Assembly (NCBI RefSeq): GCF_003312875.1
Contig: NZ_CP015163.1
Span: 7,502,001-7,566,000 of the forward strand
Direction: 5' to 3'
Origin: Amycolatopsis albispora
GTDB taxonomy: Bacteria > Actinomycetota > Actinomycetes > Mycobacteriales > Pseudonocardiaceae
DNA length: 64,000 bases
The notes under the pieces were generated by a model, which saw only the letters and a program-made list of their open reading frames with translations, was not told the origin of the DNA and did not search any database. Position numbers and translations under genes: made by a program. Below are positions 22,531 through 31,763 of this stretch, piece after piece. The number at the start of each line of letters is the position of its first letter. Positions within the stretch are counted from its first letter, which is position 1.

Positions 22531-24774
22531 TCAGAAGAACGGCCAGTCCCAGCGCGGTCCCGGGGTCACCGCCGGCGGAGCCGGTGGGTGCGGGTGCGAA
22601 GGCTTCTCCGGAGGCGATTCCGGCGGCGTTGTGGTGGTGGTCTCGCTGCTGGGCGGTGGTGTGCTCGACGGAGACGACGGCTTGTCGCTCGGCGACGGGA
22701 TCGTCGGCTTCGGCTTCGAGGTCGTCGACGACGGCGGAGGCGTCACCGAGGACGACGGCGGGGTGCACTTGCGGCCCCAGCAGTCGACGCGCACGGTCTG
22801 CGTCTCCGTGTCCTTCCCCAGCGTCGCCGTGACCGTCACCGTCACGTCCTTGCTCGGCTGCTGCTTGTCCAGCAGCACCCAGATGTGCAGGCGGTCGCCC
22901 GGCTGCATCGGCTTCTTGCTGGTGCAGGTGGTGGTCCCGCCGTCGGTGCCGCAGGTCGCGCGGTAGGTCCCGAGGATCAGCCGCGCCGGGCTGCTCACCG
23001 TCACCTTCGCGGGCTTGATGGTCGGCCCGGCGTTCTGCAGGCTGATGTGCAGCACCGGGTGCCGCGCCCACGGGAAGGTCGAGGTCCACGCCTGGCTGAC
23101 GGACAGCTTCACGTCGTCCTGCGCGGGCTTCACCGGCACCTTGACCGTCACCGGCACCGAGGTGCCCGACGAAACCGAGCCGGTGACCTGGCTTTCGTCG
23201 GCCGTGCCGTCGGCGACCAGCCGGAAGGTCAGCACCGCCTGCTGTCCCGGCTGCAACCCGGTACCCGTCGTGCAGGTCACCGTGCCGGATCCGCCGGGGC
23301 AGTTCACCTGCACCGGCGCGGGCGGCTCATCCGACGGCTGCTGCTGGGCACGCCCGGCCCCGCCGCCACCGCCGGGCATCTGCACCGCGCTCACGCCCTG
23401 CGGCAGGTTCAGCGTGACCGTCACCGGCTCCGACACCGAACCGCCGGTGTTGTTCACGGTGAACGGAACGTCCACCGGATCTCCGCCAGGGGTGAGTTCG
23501 AGGTTGGACGGCGGCGGGGTGGTGACGATGTTCGGTGCCTCCGGAGCGGGCGGCGGCTCGCTCGGCGGCGGCTCCGGCGCGGGCTCGGGCGCGGGTTCCG
23601 GCGCGGGCGGTGGCGCGGGCTCCGGTTCCGGGGCGGGCGGCGGTGGTGCGGGCGCGGGTGGCGCGGGCGGCACCACCGGCACCGCCGGCGGGTTCGGCTG
23701 AGGTTGTGGCTGCGGTGGCTGGACCTGCTGCACCGCGGGCGGCGGCTGCTCCAGCGCGGCCGGAATGGTCGGCCCACCACCCGAGGCGAGCGCCGCGGCG
23801 ACCGCGGCCGCCACCGCCACCCCGGACGCGGCGACCCCGATGAACTGCCGTGGCCCGGACGCGGCCAGGTTCGCCGCCGCGCCACCACCACTGCCCGAGG
23901 ACGCGCCAGCACCGGCACCCGCCGCCGCGGCACCGGCGGCGGCCGCACCCGCGGTCGCCCCGGAGGCCTTGGCCGCACCCGCCGCGGCCAGGTACGCGAA
24001 CACCGCGCCACCCAGCACCAGCGGTGCGACGACCGCGCGCAAGGCGCCGTTGACGTCGGCGAGTTCGGCGGCCAGCGCCTGGCAGCGGTCGCACTCGTCG
24101 AGATGGGTTTCCACCTGCGCGCGTTCCCGTTTGGACAGACCGTCCCTGGTCCACGCGCCGAGCCGGTCGGCGGTCGCGCGGCAGCGTTCCGCCGAGGTCT
24201 CCGCGAGGTGGACCTGGAGGTACGCCTGCCGCAGGCCCTCGCGGGCGCGGTAGGCCAGCGCGGACACGCCGTTCGCGGTGAGCCCGAGCAGCGGCGCGAC
24301 CTCGGCGGGCGTCTGCTGCTCGATCTCGGTGTGCCAGAGCACCGCCTGCCAGCGCTCGGGCAGGCGCGCGAAGGCCTTCGCGGCCATCGTGCGCTCCAGC
24401 CCGGCCAGCGCGGTGTCCGAGAACTGCACGGTCAGCGCCTCGGCGCCGACGGTGCTCATGTCCTCGTTGAGGTCGACCTTCTTGTCCTTGCGCGTCTTGT
24501 CGTACGCGGTGTGGCGCAGCGCGGTCAGCAGGTAGGCGCGGAAGGCGGTGTCGGGACCCTTGCCGGCCCGCAGCGTGTCCAGCACCTTGGCGAAGGCTTC
24601 GGAGACCAGGTCGTCGGCTTCGGCCGGGGACCGCGACAGCTGCCTGGCCAGGTTGTAGGCCGCGTTGACGTGCCGCTCGTACAACTGCCCGTACGCGGAA
24701 ATCGTGCCCGCGCGCACCGAAGCGATCAGTTCGGCATCGCTCTGGCCGCTGACGTCAGCGGGTACGGTGGCCAC
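22531..24774 (-). CDS. Sigma-70 (ECF) factor fused to zinc-finger anti-sigma-like domain, membrane segment and secreted domains
   Basis: A 747-residue single polypeptide. Residues 25-92 are sigma region 2 and 130-185 sigma region 4 (LPERWQAVLWHTEIEQQTPAE). A ZAS-type zinc motif follows (His224, Cys228 and Cys231 in HLDECDRC), then hydrophobic segments at about 248-266 and 311-331. An approximately 100-residue Pro-rich stalk leads to beta-rich domains (430-690, with Cys pairs) and a Ser/Thr/Pro tail. Sigma and anti-sigma functions are thus fused, with a part likely outside the cell. The GTG at 24774 was chosen for GAAGGGGAGGA upstream. Architectures of this sort are known for a few actinomycete ECF groups. 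Release by proteolysis is a reasonable inference. Confidence 0.88.
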   Translation of the reverse strand: MATVPADVSGQSDAELIASVRAGTISAYGQLYERHVNAAYNLARQLSRSPAEADDLVSEAFAKVLDTLRAGKGPDTAFRAYLLTALRHTAYDKTRKDKKVDLNEDMSTVGAEALTVQFSDTALAGLERTMAAKAFARLPERWQAVLWHTEIEQQTPAEVAPLLGLTANGVSALAYRAREGLRQAYLQVHLAETSAERCRATADRLGAWTRDGLSKRERAQVETHLDECDRCQALAAELADVNGALRAVVAPLVLGGAVFAYLAAAGAAKASGATAGAAAAGAAAAGAGAGASSGSGGGAAANLAASGPRQFIGVAASGVAVAAAVAAALASGGGPTIPAALEQPPPAVQQVQPPQPQPQPNPPAVPVVPPAPPAPAPPPPAPEPEPAPPPAPEPAPEPAPEPPPSEPPPAPEAPNIVTTPPPSNLELTPGGDPVDVPFTVNNTGGSVSEPVTVTLNLPQGVSAVQMPGGGGGAGRAQQQPSDEPPAPVQVNCPGGSGTVTCTTGTGLQPGQQAVLTFRLVADGTADESQVTGSVSSGTSVPVTVKVPVKPAQDDVKLSVSQAWTSTFPWARHPVLHISLQNAGPTIKPAKVTVSSPARLILGTYRATCGTDGGTTTCTSKKPMQPGDRLHIWVLLDKQQPSKDVTVTVTATLGKDTETQTVRVDCWGRKCTPPSSSVTPPPSSTTSKPKPTIPSPSDKPSSPSSTPPPSSETTTTTPPESPPEKPSHPHPPAPPAVTPGPRWDWPFF

Positions 24775-24836
24775 GGTCCTCCCCTTCACAACCCGGCGGC
24801 GCTGCTCGCGCCGCGACCAGTGTGACTGAGGCACCC

Positions 24837-24867
24837 GGGAACGTCACGCGATGGGTGGCGCTGATAA
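24837..24867 (+). promoter_or_regulatory. Possible ECF-type promoter
   Basis: GGGAAC at 24837-24842 and CGCTGATAA from 24859 show ECF-like -35 and -10 elements about 16 bp apart, reading towards the GGDEF-like gene and divergent from the ECF-fusion gene. This is a weak call from pattern only. Confidence 0.3.
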
Positions 24868-24949
24868 CCGGATCGGTCGAACCGCGTCACGCACGGCCGA
24901 GTTCGGCGTCCCCTCCCCGTCGGACCACCAGAACGAAGGGAACGCTGCG

Positions 24950-25783
24950 TTGACGGATGTGCTCGGCTGGCCGCCCAAGGCCACCGGCTCAGGCGCGCTC
25001 GGTGCCGACAGCCGTACGTTGCGTGATCGCTGGCGCACCGCCAGCCTGGCCGCCGGGTGGCGGTTCCCGAGTGACTGGGCCCTGCCCGAGGTCGACACGG
25101 TCTGCGCGGCGGTGGTCGGCGGCACCCCGCCCGAGCTGGCACTGGCCGGGCTCGGCCGCGCCCGTGCCGCCGCCGGCGCCGGGCTGGCCGAGACGCTGGC
25201 CGATCTCGCCGCCCTGCACGCGGTGCTCGCCCAGCCGGAGTGCGCCGAGGGGCTGGTGGTGCCCAATGTGGACGCCACCCCGTCGAACCTGCTGCGGGTG
25301 ACCGCGATCGCCTGGGCCGATGTCGCGCTCGACCAGCTCGCCAAGGCCGAGGTGACCGACCCGCTGACCAGCCTGCCGACCGCCGCGTACCTGCGCACCC
25401 GGCTCGCCGAGGTGTACCGGGAGGCCGCGCGCCGCGGTGAGCCCGCTTCGCTGGACCACATGCTGCTCGTGGTCACCATGGACTTCTCGCTGCTGGCCGG
25501 GTGGCCGCGGCTGACCGGCATGATCCTGGTTTCCGACGCCGTCCGGCAGGTGTTCGACGGTGGTGAGAGCGTGGCCGCGCTCGGCCCGTCGACGGTGGCG
25601 GTGCTGCTCCGCCGTGACGGTGGCATCGCGCAGCGTGGGGTGCTGCTGCGCCGCGAGCTGCACGAACGGCTGAGCGTGGACGCCCAGCTGCACCAGGCGG
25701 GTGATCCCCGGATCCGGGTGCTGCGGCTGCCCGCCACCCACGACGGCGCGTGCGAGCTGCTCACCTCGCTGGGGCGCGCGTGA
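24950..25783 (+). CDS. Degenerate GGDEF-domain protein
   Basis: A 277-residue protein if started at TTG 24950 (GAAGGGAA upstream); an ATG at 24851 would add 33 residues. The C-terminal half begins like a diguanylate cyclase, DPLTSLPTAAYLRTRLAEVYREA, but the catalytic GGDEF position reads LGPSTVAVLL, so the metal- and substrate-binding acids are missing. It cannot be a conventional cyclase and may bind nucleotide or partners. The N-terminal helical half is unrecognised. It is divergent from the sigma-fusion gene and may be in its regulon. Confidence 0.7.
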   Translation: MTDVLGWPPKATGSGALGADSRTLRDRWRTASLAAGWRFPSDWALPEVDTVCAAVVGGTPPELALAGLGRARAAAGAGLAETLADLAALHAVLAQPECAEGLVVPNVDATPSNLLRVTAIAWADVALDQLAKAEVTDPLTSLPTAAYLRTRLAEVYREAARRGEPASLDHMLLVVTMDFSLLAGWPRLTGMILVSDAVRQVFDGGESVAALGPSTVAVLLRRDGGIAQRGVLLRRELHERLSVDAQLHQAGDPRIRVLRLPATHDGACELLTSLGRA

Positions 25784-25833
25784 TCCCCCGACCTGGCTGA
25801 CCTGCGGGGGCGGTCGCGTGATTTGCTGGATGG

Positions 25834-27186
25834 GTGACCCAGCACGCGCCGCCCGCCACCGACGGCGAGTCCGCTCCACCGGCCCGCCACCCCCGGCTGG
25901 CCCTGCGCACCTCGCTCGCCAGGCTGTCCGTCCGGCCCCGCTCGATCCTGCTGCTGGCCGCCGTGCCGGTGATCGCGATCGCGGCCGGCGTGCTCGGCTG
26001 GCTGCTGGACTGGCGGCTCGGCGTGGACAGCGCGGTCTACCGGGCCGGGGCGCTGACGCTGCTCAACGGCGACCCGCTCTACGAATCGAACACGCTGAGC
26101 ACCGAGCCGTGGTGGGCGCTGCTGCCGTTCACCTATCCGCCGACCGCGGCACTGCTCTTCGTGCCGCTGGCGATCATGCCGATCCAGGTCGCCTGGGGCG
26201 TGCTGACCGCGATCTCGATCCTGGCGATGGCCTTGTGCATCCGCATCGCGATCGGCTCGCTACCGCGGCCCGCGCCGGACGCCCCGCGCTGGTGGGCCTC
26301 CCCGGCCCGCGCCACGCTGGTTTTCTCGGTGGTGCTGCTCGGGCTCGAACCGGTCTGGCGCACGGTGTTCCTCGGGCAGATCAACCTGATCCTGATGGCG
26401 CTGGTGATGCTGGACGTGCTGGTGATCTCGGCTCGCGGGTCGCGCTGGGGCGGTGTGCTGACCGGGGTCGCGGCGGCGGTGAAGCTGACCCCGTTGATCT
26501 TCATCGCGCACCTGCTGTTCACCGGCCGCTGGAAGGACGCGCTGCGCGCCCTCGGCACCTTCGTCGCGTTGCAGGGGCTGATGTTCCTGCTGGTCCCTGG
26601 CGACGCCTGGCGGTACTGGACGCACACGCTGCCGGACACCGGCCGCATCGGGCCGCTGCACTGGGCGGGCAACCAGTCGCTCAACGGGCTGGTCAACCGC
26701 CTCACCGACCTGGCGCCGTGGGCTTCGACGGCCAGCCACGTGGTGGCCGCGCTGCTGGCCGCGCCCGCGGTGTGGCTGATGCTGCGCTTCCACCGGCGCG
26801 GGCAGCACCTGGCCGCGTTGCTGGTCACCGCCTTCTGGATCCTGCTGGCCTCGCCGGTGTCCTGGTCGCACCACTGGGTGTGGGCGGTGCCGCTGATCGT
26901 GCTGCTGGTCTCGCGGCTGCCGCGGACCACCCCGGCCGCGGCCTGGCGCCGCTGGGCGGTCGCGCTCGGCGTGGCCGGCATCTTCGTCAGCTGCGTGCTG
27001 CTGATCCTGCCGAACGGGCGCAACATCGAGCTGCACTGGGAGTTCTGGCAGTTCGTGCTGGGCAGCGCGTACATCCTGGTGCCGTTCCTGCTGGCGTTGC
27101 TGTTGTTCGTGCGCTGGCTCGTCTTCCGGCGACGGCGGCCGGAACCGGCTTTGGACGCGCATGTCGACGTTACGTCCGCGCGCTGA
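25834..27186 (+). CDS. GT87-type polyprenol-phosphate-mannose-dependent mannosyltransferase (paralogue 1)
   Basis: A 450-residue integral membrane glycosyltransferase (GT-C fold, about ten hydrophobic helices). GVDSAVYRAGALTLLNGDPLY carries the early Asp of the family's first loop, LPFTYPPTAALLF follows, and VSWSHHWVWAVP is a conserved later loop. GT87 enzymes add alpha-mannose to lipoglycans using polyprenyl-phosphomannose. It starts with GTG 25834. It overlaps its tandem paralogue by 26 bp. The stretch 26362-26560 is nearly identical at the nucleotide level to 27572-27770. Confidence 0.87.
   Translation: MTQHAPPATDGESAPPARHPRLALRTSLARLSVRPRSILLLAAVPVIAIAAGVLGWLLDWRLGVDSAVYRAGALTLLNGDPLYESNTLSTEPWWALLPFTYPPTAALLFVPLAIMPIQVAWGVLTAISILAMALCIRIAIGSLPRPAPDAPRWWASPARATLVFSVVLLGLEPVWRTVFLGQINLILMALVMLDVLVISARGSRWGGVLTGVAAAVKLTPLIFIAHLLFTGRWKDALRALGTFVALQGLMFLLVPGDAWRYWTHTLPDTGRIGPLHWAGNQSLNGLVNRLTDLAPWASTASHVVAALLAAPAVWLMLRFHRRGQHLAALLVTAFWILLASPVSWSHHWVWAVPLIVLLVSRLPRTTPAAAWRRWAVALGVAGIFVSCVLLILPNGRNIELHWEFWQFVLGSAYILVPFLLALLLFVRWLVFRRRRPEPALDAHVDVTSAR
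26362..26560 (+). repeat. Near-identical segment shared with 27572-27770 (copy 1)
   Basis: About nine mismatches over 199 bp, including an uninterrupted match of about 87 bp (26463-26549), at a constant offset of 1210. This is far more alike than the rest of the two GT87 genes. Confidence 0.85.
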
Positions 27187-28324
27187 CCTCAGGTGGTGGC
27201 CCGCCGCGGCGCTGGCGGGTGCCGCGCTCGCCGTCGGGGTCGCGGCCTGGCTGCTGAACTGGCACCTCGGGGCGGACAGCGCGGTGTACCGGGCGGGCGC
27301 GCTGACCATGCTCAAGGGCGAGCCGCTCTACATCCGTGAGCACCTGACCACGCTGCCGCCGTGGGTGCGGCTGCCGTTCACCTATCCACCGGCGGCGGCG
27401 CTGCTGTTCTCCCCGCTGGTGCTGGTGCCGCCGGGCCTGGTCTGGGGGGTGGTCGGCGCGCTGTCCGTGCTCGGCCTCGCCGCGGTGGTGAAGGTGAGCT
27501 GGCGCTCGGCGAGCTGGCCGGCGGTGGCCGGGCTGACCGTGGCGGCGTTCGCGCTGGAGCCGGTCTGGAAGACGGTGTTCCTGGGTCAGATCAACCTGAT
27601 CCTGATGGCGCTGGTGATGCTGGACGTGCTGGTGATCTCGGCTCGTGGGTCGCGCTGGGGTGGCGTGCTGGTCGGGGTCGCGGCGGCGGTGAAGCTGACC
27701 CCGTTGATCTTCATCGCGCACCTGCTGTTCACCGGCCGCTGGAAGGACGCGCTGCGCGCGCTCGCCACCTTCGCCGTGCTCCAGGCGCTGATGTTCGCGG
27801 TGATGCCGGTGGACGCGGTGCGCTACTGGACCGAGGCGGCGTCGGATCCCGAGCGCATCGGCGCCACGCACTGGATCTTCAACCAGTCGCTGAACGGCAT
27901 GCTCGGGCGGGCCACCGAGGTGGCGCCGTGGGGCATGCCGGTGGCGCTGGCGATCGGTGCGCTGCTGGCGGTGCCCGCGGTGTTCCTGGTGGTGCGGTAC
28001 CACCGGCGCGGACAGGCGCTGGCCGCGGTGCTGGTGACCGCGTTCACCGCGCTGCTGGTCTCGCCGGTGTCCTGGTCGCACCACTGGGTGTGGGTGGTGC
28101 CGCTGCTGGTGCTGTTGCTGTCGAAGCGCCGGTACTGGCTCGCCGCCGCGGTGGCGGCCCCGCTGGTGGGTTGCCTGATCATGCTGGTGCCCAACGGCGG
28201 CACGACCGAGTTCGGCTGGGGCCCGGTGGAGACCGTGCTCGGCAACGCGTACGTGCTCGTCACCGCGGTCACGCTGGTCGTGCTGGCCGCGCGCGAACTG
28301 CGGCGGCCCCGAGAATTAGAGTAG
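27161..28324 (+). CDS. GT87-type mannosyltransferase (paralogue 2)
   Basis: A 387-residue paralogue of the preceding gene, shorter at both ends: GADSAVYRAGALTMLKGEPLY, LPFTYPPAAALLF, VFLGQINLILMALVMLDVL and SWSHHWVWVVP. It has ten or so transmembrane helices and the same predicted mannosyl transfer outside the membrane. The ATG lies 26 bp inside the previous gene, so the pair arose by tandem duplication and is co-translated. It ends 7 bp before purK, so purK may be read from the same message, although purK has its own -10-like box. Confidence 0.87.
   Translation: MSTLRPRADLRWWPAAALAGAALAVGVAAWLLNWHLGADSAVYRAGALTMLKGEPLYIREHLTTLPPWVRLPFTYPPAAALLFSPLVLVPPGLVWGVVGALSVLGLAAVVKVSWRSASWPAVAGLTVAAFALEPVWKTVFLGQINLILMALVMLDVLVISARGSRWGGVLVGVAAAVKLTPLIFIAHLLFTGRWKDALRALATFAVLQALMFAVMPVDAVRYWTEAASDPERIGATHWIFNQSLNGMLGRATEVAPWGMPVALAIGALLAVPAVFLVVRYHRRGQALAAVLVTAFTALLVSPVSWSHHWVWVVPLLVLLLSKRRYWLAAAVAAPLVGCLIMLVPNGGTTEFGWGPVETVLGNAYVLVTAVTLVVLAARELRRPRELE
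27572..27770 (+). repeat. Near-identical segment shared with 26362-26560 (copy 2)
   Basis: Second member of the 199-bp pair. A further identical 30-odd bp block lies at 28060, at the same offset from 26850. Confidence 0.85.
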
Positions 28325-28331
28325 GTACATC

Positions 28332-29516
28332 ATGGACAAACGAACCGGACTGCCCATCGTGGGCATGGTGGGTGGCGGGCAGCTGGCGCGGATGACGCAC
28401 CAGGCCGCGATCGCGCTCGGCCAGTCGCTGCGGGTGCTGGCCGCCGACGAGAACGACTCGGCCGGCCTGGTCGCCGGGCAGGTGGTGCTCGGCAGGCACA
28501 CCGACCTGGACAAGCTGCGGGAGTTCGCGTCCACTGTGGACGTGCTCACCTTCGACCACGAGCACGTGCCCGGCGAGCACCTGCAGACGCTGACCTACGA
28601 GGGCGTGGTGGTCCGGCCCGGCCCCGACGCGCTGCTGCACGCGCAGGACAAGCTGGTCATGCGCGAGCGGCTGTCCTCGACCGGCATTCCCGGGCCCGCC
28701 TTCGCCCGGGTGTCCGATGTGGACGACCTGGTCGCCTTCGGCGGTGAGTACTCCTGGCCGGTGGTGCTCAAGGCCGCGCGCGGCGGGTACGACGGCCGTG
28801 GGGTGTGGGTGGTCGATTCCGCCGAGGAAGCCGCGAAGCTGGTGCCCGAGCTGCTGGCCGCGGGCACACCGCTGCTGGTGGAGCAGAAGGTCGCCATGCG
28901 CCGCGAGCTGGCCGCGCTGGTGGCGCGCTCGCCGTTCGGGCAGGGCGCGGCGTGGCCGGTGGTGGAAACCGTGCAGCGGAACGGGATCAACACCGAGGTG
29001 CTCGCGCCCGCGCCGGGGCTGAGCAACGAGAAGTGGCAGCAGGCGCAGGACCTCGCGCTGCGCATCGCGGCCGAGCTCGAGGTGGTCGGCGTGCTGGCCG
29101 TCGAGCTGTTCGAGACCGACGAGGGCCTGCTGGTCAACGAGCTGGCCATGCGCCCGCACAACTCCGGCCACTGGACCATGGACGGCGCGCGGACCTCGCA
29201 GTTCGAGCAGCACCTGCGCGCGGTGCTCGACTACCCGCTCGGCACCACCGACCTGCTCGCGCCGCACTGCGTGATGGCGAACGTGCTCGGCGCGCCGGAG
29301 TCCCCGCGAATGGGGCCGGACGAGCGCGTGCACCACCTGTTCGCGCGGTATCCCGACGTCAAGGTGCACCTCTACGGCAAGGGCGAGCGGCCGGGGCGCA
29401 AGCTCGGGCACGTCAACCTGCTCGGGGACGACCTGGACGACCTGCGTCACCGCGGGAAGCTGGCCGCGCACTGGCTGTCCCACGCCGAGTGGCTCGACGG
29501 CCACCAAATCCACTAG
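28332..29516 (+). CDS. purK: N5-carboxyaminoimidazole ribonucleotide synthase
   Basis: A 394-residue ATP-grasp enzyme. With ATP and bicarbonate it carboxylates AIR to N5-CAIR in purine synthesis. [20 protein letters not shown] is the N-terminal signature. [16 protein letters not shown] is the ATP-binding glycine loop, and [17 protein letters not shown] the metal-binding region. It lies 13 bp upstream of purE, which uses its product. TAGAGT (28317-28322) lies nine bases before the ATG and overlaps the end of the GT87 gene. A GTCCACTGTGGAC motif lies within (28529-28541). Confidence 0.96.
   Translation: MDKRTGLPIVGMVGGGQLARMTHQAAIALGQSLRVLAADENDSAGLVAGQVVLGRHTDLDKLREFASTVDVLTFDHEHVPGEHLQTLTYEGVVVRPGPDALLHAQDKLVMRERLSSTGIPGPAFARVSDVDDLVAFGGEYSWPVVLKAARGGYDGRGVWVVDSAEEAAKLVPELLAAGTPLLVEQKVAMRRELAALVARSPFGQGAAWPVVETVQRNGINTEVLAPAPGLSNEKWQQAQDLALRIAAELEVVGVLAVELFETDEGLLVNELAMRPHNSGHWTMDGARTSQFEQHLRAVLDYPLGTTDLLAPHCVMANVLGAPESPRMGPDERVHHLFARYPDVKVHLYGKGERPGRKLGHVNLLGDDLDDLRHRGKLAAHWLSHAEWLDGHQIH
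28529..28541. repeat. GTCC-N5-GGAC motif (GTCCACTGTGGAC)
   Basis: Exact copy, in purK, encoding Ser-Thr-Val-Asp. Confidence 0.6.
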
Positions 29517-29529
29517 GAGATCACGCGAA

Positions 29530-30027
29530 ATGTCTGCTGCTGTCGGCCTGATCATGGGCAGTGACTCGGACTGGCCGGTGCTCGAAGCCGCCGCCAAGGC
29601 GCTCGACGAGTTCGAGGTGCCCTACGAGGTGGGCGTGTACTCGGCCCACCGCACGCCGCGGCGGATGATGGACTACGCCGAGTCGGCCGCCGATCGCGGG
29701 CTGAAGGTGATCATCGCGGGCGCCGGTGGGGCCGCGCACCTGCCCGGCATGGTGGCGTCGGCCACGGTGCTGCCGGTGATCGGCGTGCCGGTCCCGCTGA
29801 AGTACCTCGACGGCATGGACTCGCTGCTGTCGATCGTGCAGATGCCCGCGGGCATTCCGGTGGCCACGGTCTCGGTGGGCGGCGCGCGCAACGCGGGCCT
29901 GCTCGCGGTGCGCATGCTGGCCGCGAGCGACGAGGAGCTGCGGGCGCGGATGGTCCGGTTCCAGGCCGACCTGGAGCAGCTGGTGCTGGACAAGGACGCC
30001 GCGCTGCGGGAGCGGCTTGGTTCCTAG
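29530..30027 (+). CDS. purE: N5-carboxyaminoimidazole ribonucleotide mutase
   Basis: A 165-residue class I PurE that converts N5-CAIR to [24 protein letters not shown] is the nucleotide-phosphate loop, followed by [10 protein letters not shown] (catalytic His) and [15 protein letters not shown]. Length and motifs are typical of the octameric bacterial enzyme. It follows purK by 13 bp with an AGGAG in the gap. The pair is cotranscribed, as in mycobacteria, where fadE25 is also a neighbour. Nothing unusual is seen. Confidence 0.97.
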   Translation: MSAAVGLIMGSDSDWPVLEAAAKALDEFEVPYEVGVYSAHRTPRRMMDYAESAADRGLKVIIAGAGGAAHLPGMVASATVLPVIGVPVPLKYLDGMDSLLSIVQMPAGIPVATVSVGGARNAGLLAVRMLAASDEELRARMVRFQADLEQLVLDKDAALRERLGS

Positions 30028-30036
30028 CCCGACCTT

Positions 30037-30054
30037 TGTTACTGTCCGGTAACA
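30037..30054. promoter_or_regulatory. Operator-like perfect inverted repeat at the acyl-CoA dehydrogenase start
   Basis: TGTTAC-TGTCCG-GTAACA is a perfect 6-6-6 repeat whose last base is the A of the ATG at 30054. It resembles binding sites of fatty-acid-responsive regulators. Confidence 0.6.
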
Positions 30055-31763
30055 TGGAGCTGCTGAACCCGCGTACGTACGACCCCGCGCACTTCGACGC
30101 CGAGACCCGGCGCATCCTGCGCGCCACCATCGACTGGTTCGAGTCGCGCGGCAAGGCGGCGCTGATGGCCGACTACCACGCGCAGACCTGGTACGCGGAG
30201 TTCCTGGAGTTCGTCGCCAAGGAGCGCGTGTTCGCCACCCTGCTCACCCCGGCGGGCGAGGCGGGCGGCGACGAGAACAAGCGCTGGGACACCAGCCGCG
30301 TCGCCGCGATGTCCGAGCTGCTCGGCTTCTACGGGCTGAACTACTGGTACACCTGGCAGGTCACCATTCTCGGCCTCGGCCCGGTGTGGCAGAGCGAGAA
30401 CGCGGTCGCCCGCGCGCACGCGGCGAACCTGCTGGAGTCCGGCGGGGTGCTCGCGTTCGGACTGTCCGAAAAGGAGCACGGCGCGGACATCTACGCCACC
30501 GACATGGTGCTCACCCCGGACGGTGACGGCTTTCGCGCCACCGGCGGCAAGTACTACATCGGCAACGGCAACGTGGCCGGCGTGGTCTCGGTGTTCGGCC
30601 GCCGCGCCGACGTGGACGGGCCGGAGGGGTACGTGTTCTTCACCGCGGACAGCGCGCACCCGAACTACCACCTGGTGAAGAACGTGGTGCCGTCGCAGAT
30701 GTACGTCAGCGAGTTCCGGCTGGAGGACTACCCGGTGCGCGCGGAGGACGTGCTGCACACCGGGCCCGCCGCCTTCGACGCCGCGCTGAACACGGTCAAC
30801 GTGGGCAAGTTCAACCTGGGCTTCGGCGCCATCGGCATCTGCACGCACGCGTTGTACGAGGCGGTCACGCACGCGCACGGGCGGCTGCTCTACGGCAACC
30901 GCGTGACGGAGTTCCCGCACGTGCGGCGGGAACTGGTGGACGCCTACGCGCGGCTGACCGCGATGAAGCTGTTCGCCGACCGCGCGATCGACTACTTCCG
31001 CACGGCCGGGCCGGAGGACCGCCGGTACCTGCTGTTCAACCCGATCACCAAGATGAAGGTGACCACCGAGGGCGAGCGGGTGATCGACCTGCTGTGGGAC
31101 GTCATCGCGGCGAAGGGGTTCGAAAAGGACACCTATTTCTCGGCTGCCTCACGGGACATCCGCGGCCTGCCGAAGCTGGAAGGAACGGTCGCGGTCAACC
31201 TGGCGCTGGTGCTGAAGTTCATGCCCGCGTACCTGTTCAACCCGGCTTCGTACGACCCCGTGCCCACGCGCCAGGACGCGGCCGACGACGAATTCCTGTT
31301 CCGCCAGGGCCCGGCTCGTGGTCTCGGGAAGATCCGTTTCCACGACTGGCGGGAGCCGTACTCGCATTACGCGGAGGTGCCGAACGTGGCGCTGTTCCGC
31401 TCGCAGGCCGAGGCCTTCTGTTCCCTGCTGACCACGGCCGCGCCGGACGAGGCACAGCAGAAGGACCTGGACTTCCTGCTGACGCTGGGTGAGCTGTTCA
31501 CGCTGATCGTCTACGGGCAGCTGGTGCTGGAGCAGGCGCGGATCGTCGGCGTGGACACCGACACCATCGACCAGATCTTCGACGTGCTGGTGCGGGACTT
31601 CTCGCGGTACGCCACCGAACTGCACGGACGGGCGTCGTCGACCGAGGCGCAGCAGGAATGGGCCCTTTCGCAAGTGCGCAAACCAGCCGGGGATGACGCG
31701 CGGTACGCCCGCATCTGGAACGCGGTCGAAAACCTGGCGGGCGCCTACGCTATGCATCCGTAG
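30054..31763 (+). CDS. Long-type acyl-CoA dehydrogenase
   Basis: A 569-residue FAD enzyme, about 170 residues longer than usual acyl-CoA dehydrogenases and similar in layout to the long FadE5-like group. Features are FGLSEKEHGADIYATDM (FAD/substrate loop), GGKYYIGNGNVAGVVSVFGRR, VGKFNLGFGAIGICTHALYEA, and KLEGTVAVNLALV, where the Glu is the probable catalytic base. It oxidises an acyl-CoA to the enoyl-CoA. ATG 30054 is preferred over an earlier in-frame ATG because homology starts there and the operator repeat abuts it. The 3' end overlaps the convergent ligase gene by 14 bp. Confidence 0.88.
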   Translation: MELLNPRTYDPAHFDAETRRILRATIDWFESRGKAALMADYHAQTWYAEFLEFVAKERVFATLLTPAGEAGGDENKRWDTSRVAAMSELLGFYGLNYWYTWQVTILGLGPVWQSENAVARAHAANLLESGGVLAFGLSEKEHGADIYATDMVLTPDGDGFRATGGKYYIGNGNVAGVVSVFGRRADVDGPEGYVFFTADSAHPNYHLVKNVVPSQMYVSEFRLEDYPVRAEDVLHTGPAAFDAALNTVNVGKFNLGFGAIGICTHALYEAVTHAHGRLLYGNRVTEFPHVRRELVDAYARLTAMKLFADRAIDYFRTAGPEDRRYLLFNPITKMKVTTEGERVIDLLWDVIAAKGFEKDTYFSAASRDIRGLPKLEGTVAVNLALVLKFMPAYLFNPASYDPVPTRQDAADDEFLFRQGPARGLGKIRFHDWREPYSHYAEVPNVALFRSQAEAFCSLLTTAAPDEAQQKDLDFLLTLGELFTLIVYGQLVLEQARIVGVDTDTIDQIFDVLVRDFSRYATELHGRASSTEAQQEWALSQVRKPAGDDARYARIWNAVENLAGAYAMHP

